The position numbers and the translations under genes were made by a program. A model generated the notes under the pieces. The model ran no database searches. It saw only the letters and a program-made list of their open reading frames with translations, and was not told the origin of the DNA. Of a DNA stretch of 64,000 nt, positions 37,054 to 45,882 are shown in pieces. Numbering within the stretch: position 1 is the first letter of the stretch; every line of letters begins with the position of its first letter. Source of the DNA: Spirosoma oryzae (GTDB lineage: Bacteria; Bacteroidota; Bacteroidia; Cytophagales; Spirosomataceae); assembly GCF_003002825.1 (NCBI RefSeq), contig NZ_PVTE01000006.1, forward strand, positions 62,001-126,000, given 5' to 3'.

Positions 37054-37112
37054 CAAGGATAAAATGAGAAAAGCCACTGATAGTCAGTGGCTTTTCTCAT
37101 TTTATCCTTGTA
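37052..37112. terminator. Perfect 29-bp inverted repeat, two-way terminator
   Basis: 37052-37080 is the exact reverse complement of 37084-37112, with a 3-base loop TAG. The core AAAAGCCACTGA/TCAGTGGCTTTT has A/T flanks suited to termination on both strands. It separates tRNA-Leu from the convergent glycosyltransferase and begins in the last bases of the tRNA. Confidence 0.85.
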
Positions 37113-37120
37113 TTGTGTTT

Positions 37121-38605
37121 TCAGGCATTCACGGAGATAGGTCGGCGGCTGGCGTGGATAAGCGAATAAACGCAGACCATGCCAAAACCAACCATCAGCA
37201 TGATGTGTAGGAAGAACATACGGAAATCCTGGACGTAGAAAGCAAGCACCAGCCCACCGAAGAAATAAAGCATTAGCAGTCCTTCAATAACGGTCAGCCA
37301 GTTGATCTTACGGCTGACATACTTGTTCGCGTCCCAGCGGTCGCGGGCCGTTGTAACGTTGAATTTAGGCGTTCGGATAAAAGGCGTCTTCCGGCCCGCG
37401 TAACCTTCAATGACGGCTATTGTGTTATGCAGCGACAGCCCCATCATCAGCGATGAATACATCGGGAAGTACCAGATAATCCGAGCTTTGTTCTCACGCT
37501 CAAAAAACCAGAAGGGAATTCCATAAAACGTGATTAAGATCAGCAGGTTGAACTGAAACAGATTGATAACGTAGAACACCCATTCCCATTCCGGGTGTAG
37601 ATTCCGGATGTAGATCAGGGGTACGCTCATGATGCCCAGTATCAACACCAGAATGAACGTGGCGCTACTGAATAAGTGAAAGAAAGCGTGCAGCTTCATA
37701 GACAGTGAAACGCCGGGTGTACGCAGCACTTTCCAAAACAGTTTGCGAGCGCACTCGGCAGCCCCCTTCATCCAGCGGTACTGTTGTGATTTCAGGGCGT
37801 TCATGGCTACTGGCAATTCGGCGGGCGAACCGATATCTTCGCGGTAGACGAATTTCCAGCCCCGTAGTTGGGCTCGATAGCTTAAGTCGAGGTCTTCGGT
37901 CAGTGTGTCGCTTTGCCAGCCTCCAGCGTCGTATATGGCTGTCTTACGCCATACGCCACCTGTACCGTTGAAGTTGGCCAGGTAACCTGCTTCATAGCGG
38001 CCGCTTTGTTCGATGGTGAAGTGCGCATTCAGGCCGAAAGCCTGTAGCTGCGTCATCAGCGAGAAATTCTCATTAAGATGCTCCCAGCGCGTCTGTACGA
38101 TTCCCACGTTCGGGTCAGTGAAATGGGGTACGGTTTTGATCAGAAAATCAGGGTCGGGAACGAAGTCAGCGTCGAAAATGGCAACGAGATCGCCTTTTGC
38201 AAACGTAAGCCCATACGAGAGTGCCCCGGCCTTAAATCCCGTTCGTTCAGGGCGTCGAACGTGCTCAATGGGTACACCGAGTTGCTGATAGTGCGCGATC
38301 CGGCTGGCAATGATCGAGACCGTTTCGTCCGTTGAGTCATCCAGTACCTGAATATCTAATTTGTCGGCTGGGTAGTTTAGTTGCGCGATTGCGTCGATCA
38401 AGCGCTCGACAACGTATAACTCATTGTAAACAGGAAGCTGAACCGTAACGCGTGGTAACTCGCTAACCGGTATGTGTATACGAGTGGCTTTATTACGATT
38501 CTTTTTTGCTTTTAGGTAGCTGATTATCAGGCTTAACTGACCGCAATTGTAAAGAAAGAGCAGAAGCAGAGCCAGACCGTATAGTAGAAGTACAGCCAGT
38601 GCCAT
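37121..38605 (-). CDS. Membrane glycosyltransferase family 2 (cellulose/ceramide synthase-like)
   Basis: 494 residues. An N-terminal membrane segment is followed by a processive-type GT2 domain: LPRVTVQLPVYNELYVVERLIDAI, VLDDSTDETV, the DxD motif in FDADFVPDPDFL, the catalytic Asp in LTEDLDLSYRAQLRGWK, and QQYRWMKGAAE, the QxxRW motif. Several membrane helices follow (about 310-480). It likely makes a glycolipid or polysaccharide; no BcsB-type partner is adjacent. Ends near the two-way terminator. Confidence 0.92.
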   Translation of the reverse strand: MALAVLLLYGLALLLLFLYNCGQLSLIISYLKAKKNRNKATRIHIPVSELPRVTVQLPVYNELYVVERLIDAIAQLNYPADKLDIQVLDDSTDETVSIIASRIAHYQQLGVPIEHVRRPERTGFKAGALSYGLTFAKGDLVAIFDADFVPDPDFLIKTVPHFTDPNVGIVQTRWEHLNENFSLMTQLQAFGLNAHFTIEQSGRYEAGYLANFNGTGGVWRKTAIYDAGGWQSDTLTEDLDLSYRAQLRGWKFVYREDIGSPAELPVAMNALKSQQYRWMKGAAECARKLFWKVLRTPGVSLSMKLHAFFHLFSSATFILVLILGIMSVPLIYIRNLHPEWEWVFYVINLFQFNLLILITFYGIPFWFFERENKARIIWYFPMYSSLMMGLSLHNTIAVIEGYAGRKTPFIRTPKFNVTTARDRWDANKYVSRKINWLTVIEGLLMLYFFGGLVLAFYVQDFRMFFLHIMLMVGFGMVCVYSLIHASRRPISVNA

Positions 38606-38762
38606 CAGGATTTGATTGTGTAGGTGAGAGATGTAGTACTCACATAATAGGGTGAGCTACCAATAAGTTTGAAATCAACGACAATTTCGAGCCTGCTGCA
38701 CCAGCTAGATAGGTCAGCGTGGCCGTCGACGAGCATAAGCCAAAAATGGTGTATACTTGCTT

Positions 38763-39584
38763 ATGAACATCTCGTTTATTGGCGCTGGTAATCTAGCCTG
38801 GCACCTGGCACCAGCACTCGAAAATGCTGGCCATCATATCAACGAAATCTATAGCCGACAGCCGCAATCGGCCCGGCGGCTCGTCAGTAACCTGTACGAC
38901 GCGCAGATTCACTCCGAACTGAATTTCGCGAATAGTACGTCCAGGCTATTCGTACTGGCCACTCCGGACGATGCGCTGGAAGCAGTATGCCAGCGACTGG
39001 TTTTACCCGAGGGCGCTATCCTTGTCCACACGTCGGGAAGCTGCTCGCTCGACAAGCTTCAGAACTGGATGGCGATCTACAGCGATATACCCGTCAGAAC
39101 CGGCGTCTTTTATCCCCTGCAAACGTTTAGCCGCGAGCAGCCGCTGATCGATTTCGCCGGGGTGCCGCTTTGTCTGGAAGCAGCCGATTCCGAGACGGAA
39201 GAAGAACTGGTTGCTATAGGACAGGCCATGAGCCGAATTGTGTACCTGGTTTCGTCGTCGGAGCGCTTGCTGTTACATCTGGCGGCTGTACTGGCCTGTA
39301 ACTTCAGCAATCACCTGCTGGCATTGGCCCGCCAGCTAACGGTGTCCAACGGACTTGAGTTTGGTCTGCTGACACCGCTTATTCAGGAAACCGTGCGCAA
39401 AGCGTTAGCAGTACCTGACCCGGCCACGGTCCAAACTGGCCCCGCTCGACGAAATGACCAGACAACCATTCAGGCGCATCTGGCGCTGTTGATGGACCAA
39501 CCACTAACTGCTGAGATATACAAACTACTGACGCATAGTATTTATAAGCAAAGCCATACTATGAATATGAACTCAGTAGATTAA
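38763..39584 (+). CDS. Rossmann-fold oxidoreductase with DUF2520 domain
   Basis: The N-terminus MNISFIGAGNLAWHLAPALENAGH is an NAD(P)-binding motif like that of F420/pyrroline-carboxylate reductase relatives; the C-terminal half (from about residue 130, TGVFYPLQTFSREQPLIDFAGVPLCLEA) matches DUF2520. Function unknown. I use ATG 38763; the frame is also open from a TTG at 38757. TATACTTG at 38752-38759 is a near-consensus -7 element and would give a leaderless mRNA. 273 residues. Confidence 0.88.
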   Translation: MNISFIGAGNLAWHLAPALENAGHHINEIYSRQPQSARRLVSNLYDAQIHSELNFANSTSRLFVLATPDDALEAVCQRLVLPEGAILVHTSGSCSLDKLQNWMAIYSDIPVRTGVFYPLQTFSREQPLIDFAGVPLCLEAADSETEEELVAIGQAMSRIVYLVSSSERLLLHLAAVLACNFSNHLLALARQLTVSNGLEFGLLTPLIQETVRKALAVPDPATVQTGPARRNDQTTIQAHLALLMDQPLTAEIYKLLTHSIYKQSHTMNMNSVD

Positions 39585-39685
39585 TTTAATACCCATTTAC
39601 GTATATACTGACCTGTTTGTTGGGAAGTGGGACGGTTTTTGCTCGAACGTTGGTAGCACAAGGTGGTGTTAAAACATTGCTGATC

Positions 39686-40126
39686 ATGAGCACAATTGCG
39701 CAGGCGGTTGTACCGTTACCACGTTCGGAAGAAGAGAAGAGGCAACTGATGGCGTTATACGAGCAGTACGGGTCAATGGCGTATGGAATTATCCTGCGCA
39801 TCGTACCGCAGCCCGAACTGGCACAGACAGTTTTAGTTGATCTCTTTGCTACGTTGTCAATAGCGGAGAGGGCGAACGATACGGAGCCGGTGAGTGCGTT
39901 TATCATACGAATGGCAAGGCGCAAAGCGTTGGCTAGCAGGCCCGGTTCGGAGGAACGCTCGTTGACTTCATTTCAGCCGACGGAACGGAATTTACCAAAA
40001 GTTGTTTTTAACTTAGCGTTCTGGCATGGGTGTCATGTCACCGAAATTGCAGCGCGCCTGAACATAGCCACAACGGATGTTCTTCGGGCAATTCGTGCCT
40101 ACGTAAAGGCATTTACTGTGGCTTAG
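39686..40126 (+). CDS. Divergent sigma-70-like (ECF-type) factor
   Basis: 146 residues. An N-terminal helical part (LMALYEQYGSMAYGIILRIVPQPELAQTVLVDLF) resembles sigma region 2, and the end (LPKVVFNLAFWHGCHVTEIAARLNIATTDVLRAIRAYVKAF) resembles region 4 with its helix-turn-helix. The aromatic and basic -10 recognition residues are weakly kept, so it may be a degenerate regulator. ATG 39686 is used; upstream codons look non-homologous. The next gene, 7 bases on, has the layout of an anti-sigma factor. Confidence 0.75.
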   Translation: MSTIAQAVVPLPRSEEEKRQLMALYEQYGSMAYGIILRIVPQPELAQTVLVDLFATLSIAERANDTEPVSAFIIRMARRKALASRPGSEERSLTSFQPTERNLPKVVFNLAFWHGCHVTEIAARLNIATTDVLRAIRAYVKAFTVA

Positions 40127-40133
40127 TTAACCT

Positions 40134-40655
40134 ATGGCAACCAAATCATACCAATATCTGGAAGAAGGGTTCCTGGAAGCATATCTGACCGGCATTGTTT
40201 CTGAACAGGAGCGCGCCGAAATGAAACAATATTTGTCGGAGAATCCAGAAGCGCAGGCTGAACTGAATGAGGTCGAGATCAGTATGGAGCAGTTTTTCAT
40301 GCGCCGTGCTGTGCCACCGCCACCTGGGCTGCGGGATGCTGTTATGAATCGAATCAATCAGAACGAGATTCAGCAATGGCGACCGGAAGCAGACGAGAGT
40401 AGAGCACGTAATTCGGCGAAGGCTACCAATCCTGAATCGCAGTATGTGCACGTTGAAGTTGATGATACGCACATTCGGGTGCACAAATACTGGCGTCCGG
40501 CGTTCATCGCTGTCTTTGTGCTGTCCAAAGTGTTCCTGATAGCAGGGTTGTATTATTACTTCAAAGCTGGTAGCGTCGAACGCGAACTGGAGCAGCTGCG
40601 TCAGCAAAACAGCATTCAGCAAACGATACCGACCCGACCGCTCAATACGCGATGA
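40134..40655 (+). CDS. Putative anti-sigma factor, single-pass membrane protein
   Basis: 173 residues. The cytoplasmic part has EEGFLEAYLTGIVSEQERAEMKQYLSENPEAQAELNEVE, typical of RskA-like anti-sigma domains, followed by PPPPGLRDAVMNRINQ. A single membrane helix sits at about residues 122-143 (YWRPAFIAVFVLSKVFLIAGLYYYF). A short periplasmic coiled-coil follows. No HCCC zinc motif. It probably binds the sigma-like protein encoded just upstream. Confidence 0.78.
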   Translation: MATKSYQYLEEGFLEAYLTGIVSEQERAEMKQYLSENPEAQAELNEVEISMEQFFMRRAVPPPPGLRDAVMNRINQNEIQQWRPEADESRARNSAKATNPESQYVHVEVDDTHIRVHKYWRPAFIAVFVLSKVFLIAGLYYYFKAGSVERELEQLRQQNSIQQTIPTRPLNTR

Positions 40656-40678
40656 ACGCGTTTTTGGCGTTATCTTTC

Positions 40679-40718
40679 AGCCCGCCGATGATGCAACCTA
40701 GCGTCGGCGGGCTTTTTT
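40679..40718 (+). terminator. Terminator after the anti-sigma gene
   Basis: AGCCCGCCGA pairs with TCGGCGGGCT, followed by six Ts. The T-run touches the ATG of the next gene, so that gene either initiates elsewhere or is expressed by read-through. Confidence 0.85.
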
Positions 40719-41744
40719 ATGATGAAGCCTTTGATTGCCCTGCTACTTTTTTGTGGTGCCTGTAACGTCGCATTGGCTCAATGGGAGCCACAAACCGTTA
40801 ACACCGACGCCAGTTTTCGGTCGGTCGATATGGCCGGCGCTGATGTCGTCTGGATCGGTGGTACCAAAGGCACGTTTGTCCGCAGTGCCGACGGTGGTAA
40901 GACATGGCAAACCGGTACCGTACCCGACGCGCAAGCCTGCGATTTCCGGGATGTGAAAGCCTTCGACGCACAAACGGCGATCCTGATGAGCGCCGGCCCA
41001 GCCGAACAGGGACAAGCCCGGCTCTACAAAACAACCGACGGTGGCCAAACCTGGACCCTGCTTTACCAGACACAGCAGCAGGGTGTATTCTTCGATGGTA
41101 TTGCTTTCTGGGACAAGGAGCATGGTATTGTGTTCAGCGACCCTATCGATGGGCGTTGGTTTATTCTGACCACCGCCGATGGTGGGAAAAGCTGGCAACC
41201 GGTTCCGGCTGCTTCGCTACCGGCAATGACGCCGGGTGAAGCGGCTTTTGCAGCCAGCGGAACCAGTTTGGTTGTGCAGGGAAAACGGAATGCCTGGATT
41301 GCGTCGGGGGGCGGTACTGCTAGTCGGGTCTTCCGGTCAACGGATCGTGGACAAACGTGGTCGGTTGCAACAACGCCATTGCCGTCGGGGGAAGCTACCG
41401 GCTTGTTTGGTCTACATTTTTTCAACGATAAAAATGGGGTGGCCGTTGGCGGAAATTATAAGCAGGAGAAGCTGGCTGGCCCTAACGTAACCATTACCCG
41501 CGACGGCGGGAAAAGCTGGTCGTCGCTGACCCCGGCTACTCCGGCCGGATTGAAAGAAGCCGTGGCTTTACTACCCGGCGACCGCCTGCTCGTGATTGGC
41601 CCGTCGGGTACAGGCATCTCAGCCGATCAGGGACAAACCTGGCAGCAACTCGATACCACAGGCCATCACTCGGTAGCTTGTGTAAAAGGAACCTGCTACG
41701 CTGTTGGTGCCAAAGGCAAGGTTAGTAAACAGGTTTTTAAATGA
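40719..41744 (+). CDS. Secreted BNR/YCF48-like repeat protein
   Basis: 341 residues with a signal peptide (MMKPLIALLLFCGACNVALAQ). Six Asp-box/BNR motifs recur at about 45-60 residue steps: SADGGKTWQTG, TTDGGQTWTLL, TADGGKSWQPV, STDRGQTWSVA, TRDGGKSWSSL, SADQGQTWQQL. This predicts a six-bladed propeller like the photosystem II assembly factor YCF48 and sialidase-fold oxidoreductase-annotated proteins. No catalytic residues can be assigned. Confidence 0.88.
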   Translation: MMKPLIALLLFCGACNVALAQWEPQTVNTDASFRSVDMAGADVVWIGGTKGTFVRSADGGKTWQTGTVPDAQACDFRDVKAFDAQTAILMSAGPAEQGQARLYKTTDGGQTWTLLYQTQQQGVFFDGIAFWDKEHGIVFSDPIDGRWFILTTADGGKSWQPVPAASLPAMTPGEAAFAASGTSLVVQGKRNAWIASGGGTASRVFRSTDRGQTWSVATTPLPSGEATGLFGLHFFNDKNGVAVGGNYKQEKLAGPNVTITRDGGKSWSSLTPATPAGLKEAVALLPGDRLLVIGPSGTGISADQGQTWQQLDTTGHHSVACVKGTCYAVGAKGKVSKQVFK

Positions 41745-41863
41745 GTTGCCAGGGGCCGAATCTGACAAGCGTTGAAAACCAGTCAGGTTTAGCCTTTAGG
41801 TGTACTACTTACCTGCTTTTCGTCGTTATTCTGCCGTGTTGATTGATTAACCCCAACCCGGTT

Positions 41864-42964
41864 ATGTCTGTGAAAGCGAGTACAGTACTGTCTGCAATTC
41901 TACTGCTGACAGTAGCCGGTAATGTATCGGCTCAAATTCCCGTCAAGGGGGCCTTTATCTGCAACTATACGGGAAAAAGCGGGACCAGCCCTGACGTGGT
42001 CTGCTCGCCGACGACCACGTCGAATGCCCACGCGCAGAAAGTGGTCGATCGTATCCTGAAGCCGATTGGGCTGATGCGCAACTTCAAGATCATCGAATGC
42101 ACGAATACGGAGAACTGCTTCGCCACCGTCATGAAAGGGCAGCGGTTTATCGTATACGATGCTGCGTTCATGCAAAGTATTGAGGAAGAAACCGAAACCG
42201 ATTGGTCGGCCATTAGCATCATGGCCCATGAAATTGGTCATCATTTGCAGGGGCATACAATCGACGGAACGGGCGGACAACCCCAGAAAGAACTGGAGGC
42301 CGATAAGTTCTCGGGCTTCGTGCTGCATCAGATGGGAGCCTCGCTCGATGAATCGATGGTAGCGGTGCGGGCGTTGGGCGATGAACATGCAACGACGACC
42401 CATCCGGCGAAACCGGCTCGTCTGGAAGCCGTACGCAAAGGATGGCTGGAAGCGGAAGCGATGTACCCGAAAAGCGGGATGACGAACCGCCCTGCGCTGG
42501 CGTCGGCTCCCCGGCCTGTTACGTCACCCGTGGCTGCTGCGCCATCACCTGTGGTAGCGGTACCCCGCCCCGCAGCGATTGCGCCATCTCGGGTAGCGGC
42601 TACAGGACGGACCACGGTAGGCCGGGCCACGGTTGGCTGTGTGTCGGGCGACTGTGAAGATGGGAAGGGTACCTTTGTTTACCCGACGCGTGAACGGTAC
42701 GCGGGTGAATTCGAAGAGGGTGACAAACATGGCGTTGGCACCGAGTACTACGCCGACGGAAAGGTCAAGTACAAAGGCAACTTCCGGGATAACCTCCGCT
42801 CCGACTACGGGGTGTATTACTATCGCAATGGCGACCGGTTCGAAGGGTGGTTTCAGAAGAACATACCGAACGGAAAAGGCTCGTACTACTTTGCCGACGG
42901 CGACCGCGTAACGGGTACGTTCAAAAACGGCCAACCCACCGCCGACTGCATCCTGGCGCACTAG
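41864..42964 (+). CDS. Secreted metalloprotease-like protein fused to MORN repeats
   Basis: 366 residues from ATG 41864 (a TTG at 41843 would add 7). A signal peptide ends near AGNVSAQ. The catalytic-type domain has the zinc motif IMAHEIGHHLQGHTI near residue 122 and a later ELEADKFSGFVL that supplies the third ligand, as in M48-like and YfgC-like enzymes. A Pro/Ala-rich linker (about 205-250) leads to MORN repeats (YAGEFEEGDKHGVGTEYYADGKV, YKGNFRDNLRSDYGVYYYRNGDR, FEGWFQKNIPNGKGSYYFADGDR, in turn). The pairing of protease and MORN repeats is uncommon. Confidence 0.85.
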   Translation: MSVKASTVLSAILLLTVAGNVSAQIPVKGAFICNYTGKSGTSPDVVCSPTTTSNAHAQKVVDRILKPIGLMRNFKIIECTNTENCFATVMKGQRFIVYDAAFMQSIEEETETDWSAISIMAHEIGHHLQGHTIDGTGGQPQKELEADKFSGFVLHQMGASLDESMVAVRALGDEHATTTHPAKPARLEAVRKGWLEAEAMYPKSGMTNRPALASAPRPVTSPVAAAPSPVVAVPRPAAIAPSRVAATGRTTVGRATVGCVSGDCEDGKGTFVYPTRERYAGEFEEGDKHGVGTEYYADGKVKYKGNFRDNLRSDYGVYYYRNGDRFEGWFQKNIPNGKGSYYFADGDRVTGTFKNGQPTADCILAH

Positions 42965-42966
42965 AA

Positions 42967-43066
42967 GTTTAAACACAGAGTAACAGAGGAGGCACGGAGC
43001 ACACAGAGAAGATTTCATTAATACCTCCGTGTACTCTGTGCCTCCTCTGTTACTCTGTGTTTAAAC
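42967..43066. repeat. Perfect 29-bp inverted repeat of CACAGAG words
   Basis: 42967-42995 is the exact reverse complement of 43038-43066; pairing continues inward imperfectly. The arm consists of near-repeats (CACAGAG, AACAGAGG, GGCACGGAG, CACACAGAG). It separates the protease-MORN gene from the convergent rocD and may terminate both. Similar CACAGAG-word sequences are, to my knowledge, widespread between genes in diverse bacteria. Confidence 0.85.
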
Positions 43067-43071
43067 CTGTA

Positions 43072-44319
43072 CTAAAACGCCAGGAGCGTCTTTTCGATGA
43101 TGTCACATGCTTCGTGCATCTGCTCTTCGGTGATGGTAAGCGGTGGTGCGAAACGAATCTTGTCGCCGTGCGTCGGCTTGGTCAGCAGGCCGTTGTCTTT
43201 CAGGCGCAGACACACCTCCCAGGCCGTTTCGTCGCCCAGGCCATGCTTCTCCGCAATAACGATGGCGTTGAGTAAGCCACGACCGCGTACCAGCTTCACC
43301 ATGTCGGTTTTGTGACTCAACGCTGTCATGCGGTCGCGGAACACAGCGCCTACCTTCGTTGCGTTGTCGGCTAGTTTTTCCTCGTCGACCACGCGCAGGG
43401 CGGCCATCGTAACCGCACAGGCCAGCGGATTACCGCCAAACGTGCTGCCGTGTTCTCCGGGTCTGATAGTCAGCATCACTTCATCGGACGTCAAGACTGC
43501 CGATACGGGCATCGTGCCGCCTGACAAGGCCTTACCGAGCACGAGCAGATCGGGCTTGACGTTTTCGTAGTCGCAGGCAATTCGTTTCCCTGTCCGGCCG
43601 ATGCCTGTCTGCACCTCGTCGGCGATGAACAGCACGTTGTAACGGGTACACAGATCGCGGACGCCCTGTAAATAGCCTTCGTCGGGAACGACCACACCCG
43701 CTTCACCCTGAATCGGCTCGACCATGAAGCCGGCAATGTTCGGGTCACTTTTAAACGTGTCTTCAAGCGCGTTGAGGTCGTTGTAGGGAATGATGATGTA
43801 GCCGGGCAGGAGCGGACCAAAATCGTTGGTACTGCTGGCATCGGTCGATGAGGAAATAGCCGCCAGCGTACGGCCCCAGAAATTCCCCGCAGCGTAGACC
43901 GTCTTCGCCTGATTCTGAGGAATGCCTTTTACCTTGTACGCCCATTTACGGGTCAGCTTCAGCGCTGTTTCGCCGGCTTCCGCGCCGGAGTTCATCAGCA
44001 GCGCTTTATCGTAGCCGAAGTACTCGCACAGGAATTTTTCGCAGAGCCCCGTCTGATCGTTGTAGAAAGCCCGCGATGTCAGCGTCAGTCGCTGCGCCTG
44101 CTCGATCATAGCCCCGATGATGCGCGGGTGACAATGCCCCTGACTGACGGCGCTGTAGGCCGATAAGAAATCGAAGTAGCGTTTACCCTCTACGTCCCAC
44201 AGAAACACGCCCTCACCCCGCGTCAGCACGACCGGAATCGGGTGGTAATTATGGGCACCGTAGTTCCATTCCAGTTGCATGGCCTGATCGGTGGCCGAGA
44301 TGGGGAGTGTCGTTTCCAT
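43072..44319 (-). CDS. rocD: Ornithine--oxo-acid transaminase
   Basis: PLP enzyme converting ornithine and 2-oxoglutarate to glutamate semialdehyde and glutamate. [27 protein letters not shown] and [17 protein letters not shown] are signatures of this group; [20 protein letters not shown] binds cofactor; the PLP lysine is in [19 protein letters not shown]. 415 residues. Same subgroup III fold as BioA, but the signatures separate them. Confidence 0.96.
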   Translation of the reverse strand: METTLPISATDQAMQLEWNYGAHNYHPIPVVLTRGEGVFLWDVEGKRYFDFLSAYSAVSQGHCHPRIIGAMIEQAQRLTLTSRAFYNDQTGLCEKFLCEYFGYDKALLMNSGAEAGETALKLTRKWAYKVKGIPQNQAKTVYAAGNFWGRTLAAISSSTDASSTNDFGPLLPGYIIIPYNDLNALEDTFKSDPNIAGFMVEPIQGEAGVVVPDEGYLQGVRDLCTRYNVLFIADEVQTGIGRTGKRIACDYENVKPDLLVLGKALSGGTMPVSAVLTSDEVMLTIRPGEHGSTFGGNPLACAVTMAALRVVDEEKLADNATKVGAVFRDRMTALSHKTDMVKLVRGRGLLNAIVIAEKHGLGDETAWEVCLRLKDNGLLTKPTHGDKIRFAPPLTITEEQMHEACDIIEKTLLAF

Positions 44320-44401
44320 AGTTTAGCAGGTTACTTGATGAGGTAGTTATGAAGCGATCAGCGAACGGCTGCAACTAAGTAAGTTAACGAACCGTTCTGT
44401 T

Positions 44402-44432
44402 CAAAAATACCATTATTCGGGCACATGCCCAA
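44402..44432 (-). promoter_or_regulatory. Promoter of rocD
   Basis: On the minus strand TATTTTTG (44409-44402) with TTG (44432-44430) 20 bp upstream. The -33 part overlaps the start of the divergent DUF5522 gene. Confidence 0.55.
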
Positions 44433-44625
44433 ACGCCTTATGGCCGCTTCGGCTTTTCCACCCATCCCCGGTCTCGACGCCGATGACTACTACTACACAA
44501 CCGAGGGATTTGTCGTCTTCACGGAAGCGTATCATCGAAAACGGGGGTACTGTTGCCGTAATGGATGCCGTCATTGCCCCTATGGATTCAAAAAAAAGCG
44601 GACGCGAGTTGCAGATAATGAATAA
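44425..44625 (+). CDS. DUF5522 small cysteine-containing protein
   Basis: 66 residues. The core PGLDADDYYYTTEGFVVFTEAYHRKRGYCCRNGCRHCPYGFKKK fits the DUF5522 family, with CC...C..CPY cysteines that could hold zinc or an iron-sulfur cluster. Function unknown. Divergent from rocD; rpmB follows 42 bases downstream. Confidence 0.8.
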   Translation: MPKRLMAASAFPPIPGLDADDYYYTTEGFVVFTEAYHRKRGYCCRNGCRHCPYGFKKKRTRVADNE

Positions 44626-44667
44626 ATTAGCCAAATTTGCGCCCTCATACGGAAAACGAGTACGGTA

Positions 44668-44907
44668 ATGGCCAGAATTTGTCAAATCACAGGAAAGCGC
44701 ACGCGGACGGGAAATAACGTTTCGCACGCCAATAATAAAACGAAGCGTAAGTTTTACCCAAACCTGCAAAAGAAGCGCTTCTTCGTAGAATCGACGGGCG
44801 AATGGGTTACGCTGCGGGTGGCTACTTCGGCCATCAAAACCATCAACAAGAACGGTCTGGAAGCTACGCTTCAGAAGGCATACGAGCGCGGCACGCTGTC
44901 GCTGTAA
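44668..44907 (+). CDS. rpmB: 50S ribosomal protein L28
   Basis: 79 residues: MARICQITGKRTRTGNNVSHANNKTKRKFYPNLQKKRF, then WVTLRVATSAIKTINKNGLEATL. In many Bacteroidota rpmG and a DUF4295 gene follow; here they do not. Confidence 0.97.
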   Translation: MARICQITGKRTRTGNNVSHANNKTKRKFYPNLQKKRFFVESTGEWVTLRVATSAIKTINKNGLEATLQKAYERGTLSL

Positions 44908-44930
44908 GCGACCGTTTCGCCATGGACGAC

Positions 44931-44959
44931 AAGCCTCTTCCGTTCGGGAGAGGCTTTTT
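44931..44959 (+). terminator. Terminator of rpmB
   Basis: AAGCCTCTTCC and GGGAGAGGCTT pair around GTTC, followed by Ts. Confidence 0.8.
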
Positions 44960-44969
44960 GTATTGATTT

Positions 44970-45095
44970 ATGGTAGTCGGTTTACGGTATCCAGTTTACA
45001 GTGAACTTGCCGAAATTTGGTAATTGGCTACTGTATGGTGTCCAGCATTATCGAAGTGATACCACCGAAAACCGTATAGCGAAAACTGTAAACTA
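44970..45095. repeat. Word-repeat palindrome, GTTTACGG family
   Basis: Left ATGGTAGTCGGTTTACGGTA and TCCAGTTTACAGT; right ACCACCGAAAACCGTATAGC and GAAAACTGTAAACT. The loop is about 58 bases and itself carries TGG/CCA pairings. It lies between rpmB and the RluA gene. Confidence 0.8.
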
Positions 45096-45103
45096 ACGTT
45101 ATC

Positions 45104-45823
45104 TTGAAAGTTAACTTTGAGGATCTCATCGTTTTTGAGAACGATGATTACATCCTGATCAACAAGCCGCCCCACATCGCATCGCTCGATGAGCGGACCA
45201 ACGATCGGGCGCAGAGCATTATCCGGCTGGCAAAAGCGTATCATCCCGACGCTCAACTTGGTCATCGGCTTGATAAAGAAACATCGGGTATTCTGGCTAT
45301 TGCGAAGAACCCGGAGGCTTACCGGCACCTGGCGATGCAGTTTGAGCACCGTGAAGTGACCAAGCGGTACCATGCTGTCACGAATGGGGTACACGACTTC
45401 GATGGCATATCAGTTTACCTGCCTATTTCGCCGATTAAAGACGGTACGGCCGTAAAAATCGATCGGGAGAAGGGGAAGATCGCCGAAACGATATTCAATA
45501 CCCTACAGGCATACCGCACGACGACACTGGTTGAGTGTATGCCCGTTACGGGACGGATGCACCAGATCCGGGTACACCTGATGTGTCTGAAAGCACCGAT
45601 TGTCAATGACCCAACCTACGGCGGGGAGCCAGTGTTCCTGTCGGATGTGAAACGGAAGTTCAACCTGAAGCAGGGTACGGAAGAATTGCCACTGATTCAG
45701 CGGGTTGCGTTGCATGCGCACTCGCTGACATTCGCGTTACTCGACGGTGAAGAGCAGACATTTGTCGCGCCGTATCCGAAAGATTTTGGGGTACTGGTGA
45801 AGCAGCTGGAAAAGTTTTCGTGA
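45104..45823 (+). CDS. RluA family pseudouridine synthase
   Basis: Isomerises uridines in rRNA or tRNA. The catalytic motif is LGHRLDKETSGILAIAK (Asp of HRLDxxTSG, about residue 57); MPVTGRMHQIRVHLMCLKAPIVNDPTYGG follows. 239 residues. The start is TTG 45104: the frame has a TAA five codons upstream and no Met until well inside the domain. No S4 domain. The RNA target is not predictable. Confidence 0.92.
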   Translation: MKVNFEDLIVFENDDYILINKPPHIASLDERTNDRAQSIIRLAKAYHPDAQLGHRLDKETSGILAIAKNPEAYRHLAMQFEHREVTKRYHAVTNGVHDFDGISVYLPISPIKDGTAVKIDREKGKIAETIFNTLQAYRTTTLVECMPVTGRMHQIRVHLMCLKAPIVNDPTYGGEPVFLSDVKRKFNLKQGTEELPLIQRVALHAHSLTFALLDGEEQTFVAPYPKDFGVLVKQLEKFS

Positions 45824-45882
45824 TCCGCTGGTGAGTAGAACGATCGACGTTGCGTAGTTTGTGGGCTAAAAACACATCACTT

